Shown piece by piece: positions 1-12,200 of a DNA stretch of 34,582 nucleotides. The translations under genes and the position numbers were made by a program. The notes under the pieces are model-generated. The model was not told the DNA's origin. It saw nothing but the letters and a program-made list of their open reading frames with translations, and did no database searches. Source of the DNA: Phoronis ovalis (Eukaryota > Phoronida > Phoronidae); the NCBI GenBank assembly GCA_028565635.1, contig JAOXYB010100270.1, positions 4,039-38,620 of the forward strand, written 5' to 3'. The first letter of the stretch is position 1. Each line of letters begins with the position of its first letter.

Positions 1-52
1 TTGTTTAAATAATTGTGGCAATATTTCACTTTATTATAATTGTTCATTTTAG

Positions 53-264
53 GAAACATAGCAAAAGTAAGTTCTATGGATAACCTTCCGTCTTTTGCAG
101 GTCTTGAAAGTGGCGAATCACCTCACATGGTAGACTTGCGCGAGTCTTTAAGACAGCAGTATCAATCAGAGCTGGCTGTCACAAAATCTACCATGCAGGA
201 AGAATTTGATGAATTAACTCGCACAATGCAAGAACAAACTACACAAGAACTTCATGTAGAACAG
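53..264 (+). CDS. AKAP9: AKAP9-like exon 1 of window
   Basis: Enters with two bases finishing a split codon, reads NIAKVSSM... to ...ELHVEQ, and leaves in phase 0 at CAG|GTTAGT. The Gln-rich helix begins after MVDLRESL. A second acceptor of the same phase ends at base 100, so the true 5' edge could be 101. Confidence 0.85.
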
Positions 265-3200
265 GTTAGTTTTCAGTATTTTTGCACAAACTTCTTACCT
301 CTGAAATGTTGTCTGCTTAGTCATTTTAAGGGTTCAAAACTATGAAAAAATTCCAGCTTTAACTTCCTTACGTGTATCTTTATCTTTGCACTACCAATGA
401 AATTGAGAAAAATTAGCTGCTGATTATTTGCCTGTATAATTCTTCAATGTTTTGAATTTATTTGTGAGGGAACTACTTTCCCATCTTGACAAGATGTTCT
501 GCTTTACAACTAACACTGTTTATATGTACTGTTTTGTGTGTTTATATGATTTATGTTCAACGTATACAAACAGTGTGTATCTATATAAAAAATGCTACTT
601 CCTTGTCAGATCACAGTCAGGACTATAAAGCTGTGGTAAATTGTAACATGTTGGTTACAATTTTGCCATGTTTGAAAAAAATTAGTGATCCAAAATTTCA
701 TGAAAATCGCTAGGTAGCTCAGTGGAGGTGTTATCTATGGAGTGGTATAATTACTTCTGACATTTGTTCATGCTTACCATATGCTTTACTTATATTGTTA
801 TTTTGCCACAGTAAAGCCTAATGAGATGTTTTTGGGTGGCAGTAAATCAGAAAATATTACTTTGACTAAAGTTATGCTCTCCATATGTATCATTACCATG
901 TTTTCCATGAAATTTGGATTGCTAGTTTTTTCAAACAGAGCAAACTTGTTTTGTGATACATGTTACGTGAAATTGCTTCTTAAGTATATGACATCCCATA
1001 TCAGAAAACAAAATACAATGTATAACATGACAGTAAAGTAATGCGGCATCAGCGTTAATTGTAATAAACGGAGAAGATTGTTAATGCAGAATGCCGCCAT
1101 TATTAAAGCAACATGATTGTAAATTATAACAACTAATGTAGGAAAAGTTTGTATCTGAGCGAGAGAAGATGATGGCTGATTTCTTAGACAACCAGAAAAA
1201 GGAGATAGACTGTTTACAATCAGAGCATGACAGTAAAATAGATCAGATTCAGTCGACGTATCAGAACACACTTGATGAAAAAGAAGTAGAATATAATAAG
1301 GTATTTATGTAGCTACATGATATGAAGTGGGAAGGAAACAGTCGTGTTTTTGTGGGGGTTTTATGTTCCCATTTAGATCAAGTGATTAAGTTTGGGTTCT
1401 GTCTGTTACAAGGTAACATGTGAATATTTTTCATATATATAGGAGCAGAACAAGTCATGATCGAATACTAAATAACAAAGTGCTGTTAAGTTGGTTTGGT
1501 ACAATAATATTCTTTGTATGAGCTCTAGTTAGTACCCATTTTTTGTGTAATTAAATACAATCTCCTAGGCTCTTGAAAACCTTAAAGTGGAACATCAATC
1601 TCAACTTGATACCATGAATACTGAAAAACAAGAATGGTTAGATACCCTGGAAAATCAGTATAAAAGTCAAATTGAAACTATGCAGAAACAACAGGAGTCC
1701 GCCATACAAGCTATGCAGAATGATCACGATGCAGAACTGGATGCGTTAAAGGTGAACTTCGAGACTGAAAAAGAATCGCTAAGAAAAGAATATGAAAACA
1801 TAAGCTCGAGTTCCATAAAGGAGGTAACATGATTTATATCTGTTTCATAGCTATCAAGTCTACTGTTGCGAATGTGAGACTCCCGTTTTGTCTACTATTG
1901 ATTCATCTTTTGATTTGTATATCCATGCTTTTCATTTTGAATCCCTTACGAGTCCCTTTTAACTAACCCACTGCTAACATGATGGAAACTTATAAAGGAA
2001 TATAGCTACATTACACTTTGGTGTATTTTGATTTTAATGGTATACATATTTAAAATAATTTAGAAAACAGATACACTTCAAAGCAGTATTGATTCAGAAA
2101 AAGAACAGAATGCCAAATTACTGGCTTCATTGGAACAACTAAAGATGCAGCATGCAGAAGAGATAGAACAGGCTACCGTTACAGTGAAGGTACTGCTATT
2201 GATATGTCACTGCCTGTGTACACTATATTGTACCTCTTGTCCCCACCTATCTAGATTATACATAACTGTTGGTATTATTCTGTGTTATGTCCTTCTGTAA
2301 TGCATCTTTATTTTAATGGTAGTTGCATTATGCCTATTTTAGTAAAAAAAAAAATGTGAACAATTACTGCAACAATGAATTTTCGTTAAAAATTTTTAAT
2401 TTGTGAATATTAGGAAAATGAGGTAGAGCAGGTTACATGGATTGAGAAGCATGAATATGACGAATAAGCTACTCTGGAAGGTTTAATACCTATGTCATAT
2501 ATAAGAAAAACTTTTAAGTTGTAGATGTTTGTAGTGGACCTAAGCCTTATACATTCTAATACATGTCAAAATGAAGCATAGTTTTTTATCATTATAATAT
2601 ATAATTATAATGATTGGGATTTTTGGACATTTTAAACTTGGCACATGTTTACTTGTGTTTAGTAAAAACTGTTTTCAATATTTCAGGAAGAACTGATTGC
2701 TGATCACATGACAAAGTTTGAAGAAATGACAAAGGAATTAGAACTTGGCTACCAGTCAGATATGGAGCAGTCTGAGAAACAGTTCCAAGGTATTGTTGAA
2801 TATTCAGTCAGTTCTAGTATATTTTCAAATTATATGATGTAGTGAGCTGTGAAACAAAAGTTTTCAGCTTAATAACAAAGCTTTCAACATCTTAATAAGT
2901 GCTAACGACCGCTGACCTGCTCCTCATTTATCATCATCTGTTCTCGGTTTCCACCAGAGTTTGCCAGCAAAAAATGTGACGATGTCATTCCCTACTACGT
3001 TCAAATTCCATGATTGTTTAAACAGTCTACTGACTTGAAGCATTATAATAATGTTCATTAAACTAACTTTGATTTTTATTAATATATTCAAATGTACATA
3101 AAATCTTACCTGTTATATCCATTCATCAGATACAGATACTCCTTGCATATATTATGTAAATGCTTTATTAAAGTATCTAAGAAAAAAATTAAATCATGTT

Positions 3201-6200
3201 TTTTGCTGTCTTAGAAAAACTTAATAGTGTCCAGCAAAGGTTAAGTAAGCGTGAGGCAGAATTGACTGAAGTAACTAATACAATAGCTGAACAAAGAGAG
3301 GAACTGGAAAAAGGACAACATGATATTGAGTTATTAAAGCAAAAGCTAGCTGATGTGGAGGCTTGTCATGCAGAAGAGAAGCAACAGATGGAAGTTCAGT
3401 TTACTCAGAAAATTAACACACAGTCAGCAGGTCAGATTTTATCTCCTTTCTCTTGTATTTTATTTGACCTACTAATAGTACTAAGTAAAATAATTGCTTT
3501 CTAATCTGCACCAGACATTTAGTTAAGCTTGCAAAGAAAATTAGAGGTTTGATACAGAATAACATCATATCCAACCATAGTAAACTGAACAATATCAAGG
3601 TGGTTGTCTTAAAGTTATTGCTGGAAATAAATTGATCATGACACAGTGCATTGGAGATTTTAGGAACATGTGACTGGATGAAGCATTATTTTTCTGGTTG
3701 CTTGTTTTGTTTAAATTAGCTATGTTTGTATTGTAATTAAAGCAGTACCATATCAATGCAGTGCATCATCCATAAATACTGATGGCTTTATTCAAGTAGA
3801 GGAAACATTCTTAATTGTTATCTACTCTATTATTTGTTAAATAGAACTAACAAGTGCACGTGATGATGCCATACAAGCTGTTGCTATGGATACAGATCAG
3901 ACAAAAGCTGATTTAGAACAAGCTCACCGTGAGGAGATTATAAAACTGTCTGAGAAACTACAGCAGCAGTACCAGCAAAATTTGGATCTGGTAGAAAAAC
4001 AACATACGGTTTGTACTACTTTACTAAAACAATACCAACAACCCTGCTTTCCTTGTCTTGAACAACAGTTTTTGTCCTCGCAACATTGTTCACGTATCTG
4101 GCACTGCATTTCTATTTTGGATTAATTGTCTTGTTAACATCTGTTATATTTCTACTTCATATTATTATTATCATCCCATTGCTCTATAAAGAGCGGGGGA
4201 TATAGCATCTGGCCATGTTTCTGTAGGCAAAGGGTAACTAGAGGTCAAACTATAGGCCAAGTGCAGTTTTGGGCCGAATCAATTCCAATATAGCACACGG
4301 GCAACCATTTTTGTTCTTGAGTTAAGCTGTTTGATATCTTGAAAACTACGATTGTGAGAGATAAAGATGCAAGCCAAAAGGCAAATACATGTCAGTTTTG
4401 ATTTTGATGTGGATGACTTCCAATGTGGGCGACTGGTGGCCATGTTTCATCTCAATAAGCTGTGAATACCTATGTCTTAAATGTGTGCATCTGATGAGGA
4501 TATAACCATTGACCTTGACTTATTTAAAAAAATTCTATATCTTGAAACTGTAATAGATAGACACCCTTGCAAGTCAAGCATGTGTTTGTAATGATTGTGC
4601 ATTTGATGAGCATATGACCTTTGAACTTGACATTTAGTAATAAGTTTCAGTTTAAGTATATTTTTAACTGCCATTGGTTTTACAAGATACATTACAGGGA
4701 TTAGTGTTTTGTACAAAAACCTTGTTTTTAAATATGTTTGACTGCTTCTGTGAAATCGAGGATGAAACACTAACATTGCCCACTATTTTCATAGAATGTA
4801 CTAGTCAGGATTCTGGACAGCTTACTAACTTACTTGTTACAGGAGGAAATGGAGAAAGTTGCTTCTGACAAAAAAACAGAAGTAGAAACTTTGAAGGATC
4901 AATTTGAGCAAATGATGATGCAACAAGTCAGTGAGCTCAAAACAGAACTTGAACAAAGAAATCAGGTGGGTATCCTGCTATATTTATTAGTAAAGGCTAA
5001 CAGTAAGACATGCAAAATTGCGTTAGTGTTTGTTAATTACTTTTAATATTGAGAAATGAGCTTCATTCGAGAGACACATAGAATGGATAGAATCCCCTGT
5101 TAAGATACCAAAATGATGGCAGAAGATTGTGAAGTGTGTTTTATTACTGCAGTTAGAGCCATGGTCTCACAGGACATAAATGTGATTTTGCCATTACAGT
5201 GTTAATATTGTTTGCAGGGTGAAATGGATAAACTAAAGGAACACTTTCTGACAGACAAGTCTAAACTAGAACAGGAACTGGCCGATAAACAGCAACAGCA
5301 TCAACTGGCAATTGAAACTTTGCAAAGTCAGCATGAACAAGAACTGGAGCAACAGCTAGCCAAGGTACTAATATATATATTTAAATGTGTTTACCCTGGT
5401 TACCTTGACAAAGGCGAGTATTATAATTTGTATATCTGTGTCAAGTTTCTGTGCATTCTTGTAGAAAAGATAGTCTAACGTCTTGTATCCTATTCTCTGT
5501 ACAAAAGATTTTCTTTAATTATATTGTTTTGCAATGACTAGCTTAGTATCATTATATTACATTTGCCCATGATAACATTGTTGCATCATAGGCAGTAAAC
5601 CTTTCCCATTCTAAGTAAGAAACATTGTTGATGCCTAAAGTATCTGCACAAAACACAGCAGTAGTAAATCTCATCTCCTGCTCAACTAAGTATTTGTCTG
5701 TTGTGTGTAAGTTAACGTAAAGGAAAAAACTGAGCTAGGCAAGCTCCCAATCTTCAAAGAAAAAACATTAAAAAGACATTACCCTAACCTACAGAAAGGA
5801 ATATTGGCAACTCTAGTTAATTCTGCATCATTTATTGACACATAATTGCATCTCTAGCTAATACTGCCCTTGTTAAATATGTTGATTTTTAAAAAATTTT
5901 AATTGACCTTGTTAAATTTTCCAGGAGAGAAAAGAGAAAGAGATGTTGGAAACTCGTGTAAAAGAACAACAGGAAAAGCAAGAACTTGTTCATCATCGAC
6001 GTGAAAGAGAGGATGAAGAAGGACAAAATCTTCTCGCAATGTTGAGGTCTGATCTCGATAGGGTCAATACAGAAAGGTACAGATTTGGATTTCCAAATAA
6101 AATCCTGAGAAACAATTGCAATCATAAAAACAAAAACAAGGACAGTCACTAACTAGCAACCGCAAAATTTTGTGGCCTAATAGTCCTTTTCAGCCTCTGT

Positions 6201-9200
6201 TTACAGCTTTGAGATACATTTTGTGATAATATTTTTAGCTGCAAGCCATAAGGGCTGTTCCGCTTTCAATTGGGACGGCAGTTGAATAGAAATGTTACGG
6301 GTGGTGGGTATCGTACTTAAATACATATTATAGATGGTGGGATGGGAAATAAATCCATTTGACGGGTGGTTGGTATAAAGTTCAGGTCATCTTAAATTAT
6401 ATACATGGGTGATCTTACTTACCCCACAATTTTTTTTGTGCTCTTAATAAACGAAATGGATTGTTATCTAAACTATTTTAAAACTCAAATCACTCAGAGA
6501 ATATACAGAGATAGTTGCCGAAAGTCCCGGCATCATATCCCCATGTTATTGGAAAATATGAAATGACATCATTAATGGGCATGCACAGACAGATGTTTGT
6601 CTGTTCCATATTGTGCTTTTGGTGTACATGTGTTTCGGTATTAAAGTGAGGCTTTAATATTACATTTGATAGATTAGGTAGAAATAGTCCCATGTTTTTG
6701 ATGGTCTGGTCGAATCTTCCAGGACTGTCTATTGACATTGTGAGACTTTCAATATATTTAATAATACAGAATTAACCGGGACCATTATCACTTGTCATAA
6801 TGATTGTAAATTGTTGGCTAAATTTTATAGCAGTCGCAGAACTTTCATCAACTTGTAGAATAAAATTTAAGTTTATGTATTAACAGAAATTCTCCACACA
6901 CCGCAACGATGGGTGGGGGGTTGCACTTGGGAAATTAAAAAAAAATTCTGGGTAGTGGGGGAAATTCTAGGTGGCGTGTACCAGAATGAAATTCATATTC
7001 TGGGTGGTGGGTCTGAAAAAAAGTGCCTCCCCCGTACAATTAAAAGTGGAACAGCCCTAATAGTTTTGTTATATTTGATATATTTTAGTAATGTTGTATT
7101 CAAAAAAAGCATTTCAATTTAAAAATTATTTTCCAAAGAAATTCAGATTATGTAGAAGTAGATGAATTAGAATATTTACGTTATGTTTAATGAAATAGGA
7201 AATATAAAATAAGGATAATCTAGACTTTTTCTCACTATATCTGTTTTCCATAAGAAAATTTTAATAATGATATCAATTCTTCTGATAATGTTGTAGAGAT
7301 ACTACACAGAGAAGTAATGATCATCTGCTGCAGTTATTATCTGGTTCAGTTCAGATGTGTGTCACTGTGGAAGAGCAGATTAACAAACACCTTACAGCTA
7401 TGCTGGGCAATGCTGACCAGCGTCCAGACCTTGAACAAGGTGCAGTTGGAGGTAAAAAAAAAACCACTTGTAATTAGTCAATGAATGTTTTTAAAATGTG
7501 TTGTGTCTTGTTTTACTTTTTTCCTGAGCTTAATAAGCCTAGGTTCCAGAAAAACAAATTTTAATTATTTTTAAAACGTGTAATTTCTTGTTCTAAGAAT
7601 AGCTGGCTACAAACAAATTGTGGGGTGTGGCTTTTGGCAGAATATGCTATTTTCTTGATTGAAGAACATGAAGTAGTACCTTATAATTTGATGTTCCTGT
7701 CATGGGTATTTTTCACTACTGCTATAAAACTACAGTGATTGCTGTATTTATTATATATATTTAAAAAATACAACAATATATGCCTTAAGTTTATTAGCTT
7801 AAATAAGACCACTAAAGATGAATAATTATACCTGTTTTATTCATTATTATGTATATATTATTATTTTCTTTAGGTGGAAAAGAGGACGATGACACCATGA
7901 ATACAAGTGTAGCCTCTGTTCTATCAGATGAAGGTTTGGATCTGTCAGTGAGAATCAGTGAAAGTATATTTGCTGGACCTGACTTAGAACCAGAAGGGGA
8001 ACAGATTATAACTGAAGCACGGACTCGTCTGCAGGCGTCAATTGATAAGGTGGGAAATATTTTCCTTTTCTGACAGTTCAAGGTTTAACACTATTCTTTT
8101 TGCAGCTTTGTTCCTCCCAAAAATGAGAGAAGTAGAAATTGTAACAAGGCTATAAAATGCTTTGGCAATTTTACTTTAATTGTACATTGATCTATAACTA
8201 TAAGGTGCATTTAATTTCATTGCATCAAATAAAAATATTATTTTTTAATCATTGTAGCTTTTGGATATGATATCTACTAGTACACAGCAGCTACAAGAAG
8301 CCCAGAAAACTCAACAACAATTAGTTGAGACACTTACCCTTAGAAATCAAGAAATGGAAGAAATGAAAACTAGCCTGGAAGACAAGCTGAAAACAGAGAT
8401 TCAGTCCAGAGAATACTTGGCTCTTGAGCTCAATAAAGCAGAAGGTATGATATCAGTGCTAATATACTGTTCATTACTTGATTTAAATATGCATTATCTT
8501 ACGGTCAGTAAATAACATTTATTTCCAGAAAACAAAGATATTTCTGATTTTCTAAACTGTCTGGTGCAATACAAGTAAGAAAAAGCGCAAATAAAATATG
8601 CTTTCTAGAGGGTGGGCCTGTTAAATTCACTCTGAAAGTATGAATTGTATATAACAGTTTTCACTGTTTTTTATGCCCATCCACATAGTGCCTGGGCTAT
8701 GCATTGTTGTTGTACTTAACGCTTTTCTTTGTTTCTCTATAACAGTCATAGTGAGTGAGTTTATTAGGTTAGGTTGGATTTTAGAATGACCTTGTAAAGT
8801 GGGTCAAATGCCAATCAGAATCTTCGACATTTATTGTTTCCGTCGTTTTGCTTTACCTATGTAACACTTGAAGTAACTACTTCAGAATATAGGAGCTGCA
8901 ATGTGATGTGATTCCAGAGATATGATGAGTATCTGACATTGTAAATGTCTTGTTTATAGGTTTGATAGAAGGTTTTGAATCAGAGCGCCAACAATTTCAG
9001 TCCACTATTCAAAAGCTGGAGAACCAACGGGAAGAACTGGTGATTAAACTTGAAAGTTCTCAGAGTGGACTCCCAGATCTTCAACAGTTAGAAACTTCAT
9101 CAGCTAAACTGCAAGAACAAAATGATGACCTTAAGAAGCAGTATGGTAAAGATGTTCAAGAGTTAGAATCACGTATACATGAGCTGGAATCAGCAATTGA

Positions 9201-12200
9201 AGAGTTACATCGACAAAATGAGGAATTCATTGACGAAAAAGAAACAGAAACTAACGAACTTCAGAATCAAGTTGAAGTACTTGATAAACAATTGAAATCC
9301 AATAAGAAATTTCTTGAGGTTAGTTTGATGTCTTTCTAATGTTAAAGTTCATGTTTGTGTATAAGGCTCGACTGAGGTTGGCATTATGGATCAATAATAT
9401 CAAGTTTAGTGTTTCTGTACAGAACACACTTGTACCTACATTGCCTTTCATTTTTCAACCTATTTATAAAGAGTAGAGCAAAACATTTAAATGGTTGGAA
9501 GATCATTTGTTTTCAATAATAATGTTGAATTCAACTCTAGTGAAATTCAAATCTTTTAGGAGCAACTACAAGAGAGAGAACAGGAACGTGAAGAATTTCA
9601 ACAAGAAATTTCTCGTCTGGAATCCTCCTCTCAGAATCAAAGTAGACAGGATGCAGCTGATGGCGATCTACGTCAACAGCTGGACTCGGTACAAACAGAA
9701 CTACTAGATACATCACAGGCACACTCTAAACATACAGAAACATTGCAGCAGCAACTCACTGACAAACAAGATACAATTAGTGGCTTAGAAGCTACAAATA
9801 AAGCCCAACAGCAGGAAATGCAGCAACTCACTCAGGAATATGAGGGATTGCGAGAGGTATTTATTTCAGTTCTATTGTTGTGTGATTTTGTACAAGTCAA
9901 ATTATAAGGAAAATTGCATAAAGTTTTTTGTTTTGTTCCTGTTGAGGACCAACTTTGAACCAACTGATAATACCTAAAGGCAATGTTGGCAGTGCATAAG
10001 TAACCGAATAAAGTATGAGAGATTACTGTTAAGCTAGAATCTCATTATTGTTTTAAAATAAAGTTTAGTGAAAAATCCATATTATAATTCTTTTACATAA
10101 GAGTCTGAAAATACCACTATGACATGGCCTGAATGTTAAAACTTTCAGAAAATGTCTACTTTGTGTTTAAAAAAAATGTAATACAGATTTTTCACGAATT
10201 TTTATTTACAACAGTAATGAGACTAGCTTAGCCTTAAATTTACTATTTGTAGCAATATTCTGAATTGGAGGCTGAACTCAGTGAGCAGCAAAAAATGAAC
10301 GAAGAACTGTTGGAAAAACTTGAATCTCAAAATATCAACATTCTCCAAGATGAACTTAGCGACCTTCGTAATCAACTGGAGGTCAAGATTAAAACAGAAC
10401 AAGCTAGCAAAGAACTATATAACGATTTGAAGCAAGAATTAGACAAACAAACTCTGTATGCTGAGGTAAGAGATACTAACTGAGTCCGTCGTCTGTTTGG
10501 TCATGCAGTACTGTTTCATTCATTTTTACTGCCAAAATATCAGTGTTTTCTGGGTTTACCTGGAAAATTGCATGTTTCACTGAGTTAAAAAGCAAGAACA
10601 AAAGTTAAACATCACTTCAATACACAACATGAATTTATTGATATTTATCTATATAACTGTATACAGCCCACAATAATTTACTTCTCCTAACAGCCATTCA
10701 CCTGAGGAATTATGCAACCTTTAGAGATTCTACTAAAATGTGTGATGCAGTTAAACTCTAGACTGTAGTTCCTTCCAAAGACATGAGTAAACTGAGCAAA
10801 AAAGATCTAGTTCAACATTTTCCAAAGTTCCAGTCCCATTTTATGTAAATATTGCCATTGAATGAATAGAGAATTTGTCACCTGCATGGTAACAGCTCTT
10901 CCACCTGAATGTTTTGTAGGAATTGACTCATGAAAAAAATGCTCTACACAAACAAGTGAGAGAACAGCTGTTGCAGATATCAGGCCTGAAAACTGAAATG
11001 GAGGCCATCAAACACCGTGGCCCTGGTGGGGATGCTGGCAACTCAGCTGAGGGTTTATTCCAACAGCTGGAAGAAGAGAGAGAAGCTCTGAGCAAGAAAG
11101 AGATGGAGGTATGCTACCCAGGCTGGAGTCAGAAAAATGAATATGGCAAAGATTAAAGTATTTAACTTGTGAAGAAAAAACCGTGAATATCCAATGTTCG
11201 TTATATCATAGAATTTAAATCATGATAATGCTTAGTATGGGATTTTGTCATTTTACAAATTAAATTTGTTTAGTAGACGACATTTTATTCAGGTTAGCAC
11301 AGTCAATACACACACCTGCATAATGATCTGAATGACATATTCTTACTTTGTTGTTTCCTTTAGGCTACTGACCTGGTCGAACAGCTTGAAATGTTCCGTG
11401 AACAGAATTTGGAAAAGGATGAGCAGATTCAACAGTTAACAGTACAACTGGAAATAGGAGAGAAAGAGAAAGATTACAACCTTTCAGAAGCTCAGAAAAA
11501 GATCCATGAATTATTAGAGGAAAATGAGAAACTAAAGGTAGTTGATTATACACTTTGTACAAGTTGGATAATATGAATATGATAATTATGTGATTGTACT
11601 TAATATTAAAGTTTCATCATGGTACAGTGTCTTTTTGTTTTCTGCATTACATATTACTAATACTACTGTTTTAGGTACAAGTTGATTCCACACCAATGCC
11701 TGTGTTAGCCCAGAGTTTATTAGATGAGAAAAATGAAGAAATTGAACACTTAAATGGGCAGTTAGCTAGCTTAACACAAGCAAGTTCCCAGGTTTGTACT
11801 ACCTCAGAAGCTATTATGCAACAAATTTAAATATAGCAATGGAACAAAAAAGTTTCAGGCTAATAGATTTTAATATTGTCACATTTTTGTCAGTGTTGAC
11901 CATCTCTGTTTGAGGCAGCAAACGACTGTAAATGAGACGCAACAGAGGGTACTAGTGATGGCAATGTTGAAAACTTTGTAAACATGAATTGTCCTATTCA
12001 GTAGCAGTTTAAAATTTTGTGTTAATTTATTCCAGAACCTAATGAATATTATTGAAACTTATAAAATATTGTAACTTATAACTAAAGGAATTTTAAATAA
12101 CAAAACACCAGAAAAAGCCATAATATTTTCTAAGTAGAAAAAATAATTAAAGAGGCAATGAATTATATCTTTGTTTATTTGTGCAGGAAAGCACCGATGG

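Noticed and set aside
67-100. 34-bp GTAAGT...GCAG intron inside exon 1
   Set aside because: Too short for a normal intron and would shift the frame; better read as an alternative acceptor at 100.
486-1041. Open frames on the + strand in intron 1
   Set aside because: Hydrophobic, AT-driven translations with no splice context or recognised similarity.
963-1271. Minus-strand open frame over exon 2
   Set aside because: Antisense shadow of a real exon.
2414-2431. 18-nt in-phase microexon (ENEVEQ) between exons 4 and 5
   Set aside because: The acceptor is fair but the donor CAG|GTTACA is weak, and neighbours join in frame without it; needs transcript support.
6913-7122. Open frame inside the TIR element
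   Set aside because: Low-complexity Gly-rich translation of the G-rich motifs; no transposase features.
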